Assembly (NCBI GenBank): GCA_902560075.1
Contig: CACEKE010000008.1
Location: forward strand, 1-56,814
Source: an uncultured Pelagibacteraceae bacterium
GTDB lineage: Bacteria; Pseudomonadota; Alphaproteobacteria; Pelagibacterales; Pelagibacteraceae
Length of the DNA stretch: 56,814 nucleotides
Reading direction: 5' to 3'
Shown piece by piece: positions 56,449 through 56,814 of the stretch (positions within the stretch are counted from its first letter, which is position 1; every line of letters starts with the position of its first letter). Position numbers and translations under genes: made by a program. The notes below the pieces were generated by a model. It did not search any database and was not told where the DNA came from. It saw only the letters and a list, made by a program, of their open reading frames with translations.

Positions 56449-56814
56449 TTACTTTAATGTCGCCGCGTGAGCCATTCCTAGCTTAGCATTAGACATTTGC
56501 GCACCACTCCAATAAGGAACTGCAATATCAGCAAACTCTTTCATAGAGTCGTACACCTCATTAAAAAAAGCATTTTCTTTTGCATTTTTATTTAATGATG
56601 CTTTTGCAGCTGCCATATATTCACTGAAATAGTCTGTTGGAGTATCTTCTAAAATTACTCCATGCTTAGTAGTTAATTCTCTAAGTGCTTTTCCATTTTC
56701 ATAGATTCTGTAGCTTAAAGATTTAGCTAATGAAGCGTTTGCAGCTACCTCAAGAGATTTTTTCTCATGAGCAGTCATTGCGTTGTATGTTTTTCCAGTA
56801 ATGTAAAAGTCAGC
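56449..56814 (-). CDS. dctP: TRAP transporter substrate-binding protein DctP (3' part only)
   Basis: Only the C-terminal 121 residues lie in the window; the frame is open to the right edge, beginning ADFYITGKTYNAMTAHEK. It matches the end of DctP-family periplasmic binding proteins of the FcbT1/mannitol-chloroaromatic subgroup, with helix-rich ENGKALRELTTKHGVILEDTP and the final PYWSGAQMSNAKLGMAHAA-type helix. The gene is the first of the dctPQM transporter operon. The ligand-binding residues lie outside the window, so the substrate cannot be inferred. An internal ATG at 56778 is not the start. Confidence 0.85.
   Translation of the reverse strand, partial: ADFYITGKTYNAMTAHEKKSLEVAANASLAKSLSYRIYENGKALRELTTKHGVILEDTPTDYFSEYMAAAKASLNKNAKENAFFNEVYDSMKEFADIAVPYWSGAQMSNAKLGMAHAATLK

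Noticed and set aside
1..56814. CRISPR arrays, insertion sequences, prophage or integrase genes
   Set aside because: No regular direct repeats, transposase or integrase motifs were seen.

Overview
The window is very AT-rich, almost without intergenic space (no gene-free stretch exceeds about 220 bases), and carries alphaproteobacterial gene orders throughout. AT-driven codon use, minimal spacers, the short ProS type, the nuoN-birA-coaX-rnj order and the rpsB-to-lpxB envelope cluster all point to a streamlined marine alphaproteobacterium of the SAR11 group (Pelagibacterales, Candidatus Pelagibacter or a close relative). This placement is inferred from gene content and composition; no 16S rRNA gene is present.

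Layout. (1) 1-5936, plus strand: trpE (5' end cut by the window), trpG, trpD and trpC form a tight tryptophan operon. lexA follows, with an alphaproteobacterial SOS box over its own promoter, then gltX. (2) 5933-19705, minus strand: a translation and envelope cluster read rpsB-tsf-frr-uppS-cdsA-dxr-bamA-skp-fabZ-lpxD-lpxA-lpxI-lpxB. It ends in an unexpected gene, a secreted C-type-lectin-domain protein fused to an autotransporter barrel. (3) 19832-29399, minus: dnaE, lolD, lolC/E, proS, rnj, coaX and birA. (4) 29399-43290, minus: the complete 14-gene complex I operon nuoA-N. (5) 43510-49745, minus: tRNA-Asp, tRNA-Val, lon, clpX, clpP, tig and tRNA-Leu, a protein quality-control block. (6) 49858-51310: two very small membrane-protein genes, a family 5 uracil-DNA glycosylase (plus) and a YbgC-type thioesterase (minus). 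(7) 51311-56814, minus: a transport and catabolism cassette with TRAP dctP (cut by the right edge), dctQ, dctM, an NCS1 permease, a zinc alcohol dehydrogenase and a DUF3047 secreted protein.

From 5933 to 49745 every gene and tRNA lies on the minus strand, about 44 kb of co-oriented housekeeping genes. Genes often found at fixed places in this alphaproteobacterial neighbourhood (moaC/moeA, comEC, gltA, rseP, pyrH) are absent from those places, as expected for a reduced genome. The main novelty candidates are the lectin autotransporter at the gltX/lpxB junction, the structured leader before rpsB, the SOS-box/promoter overlap at lexA, the strong hairpin between dctP and dctQ, and the two unannotated-size membrane proteins of 59 and 46 residues.
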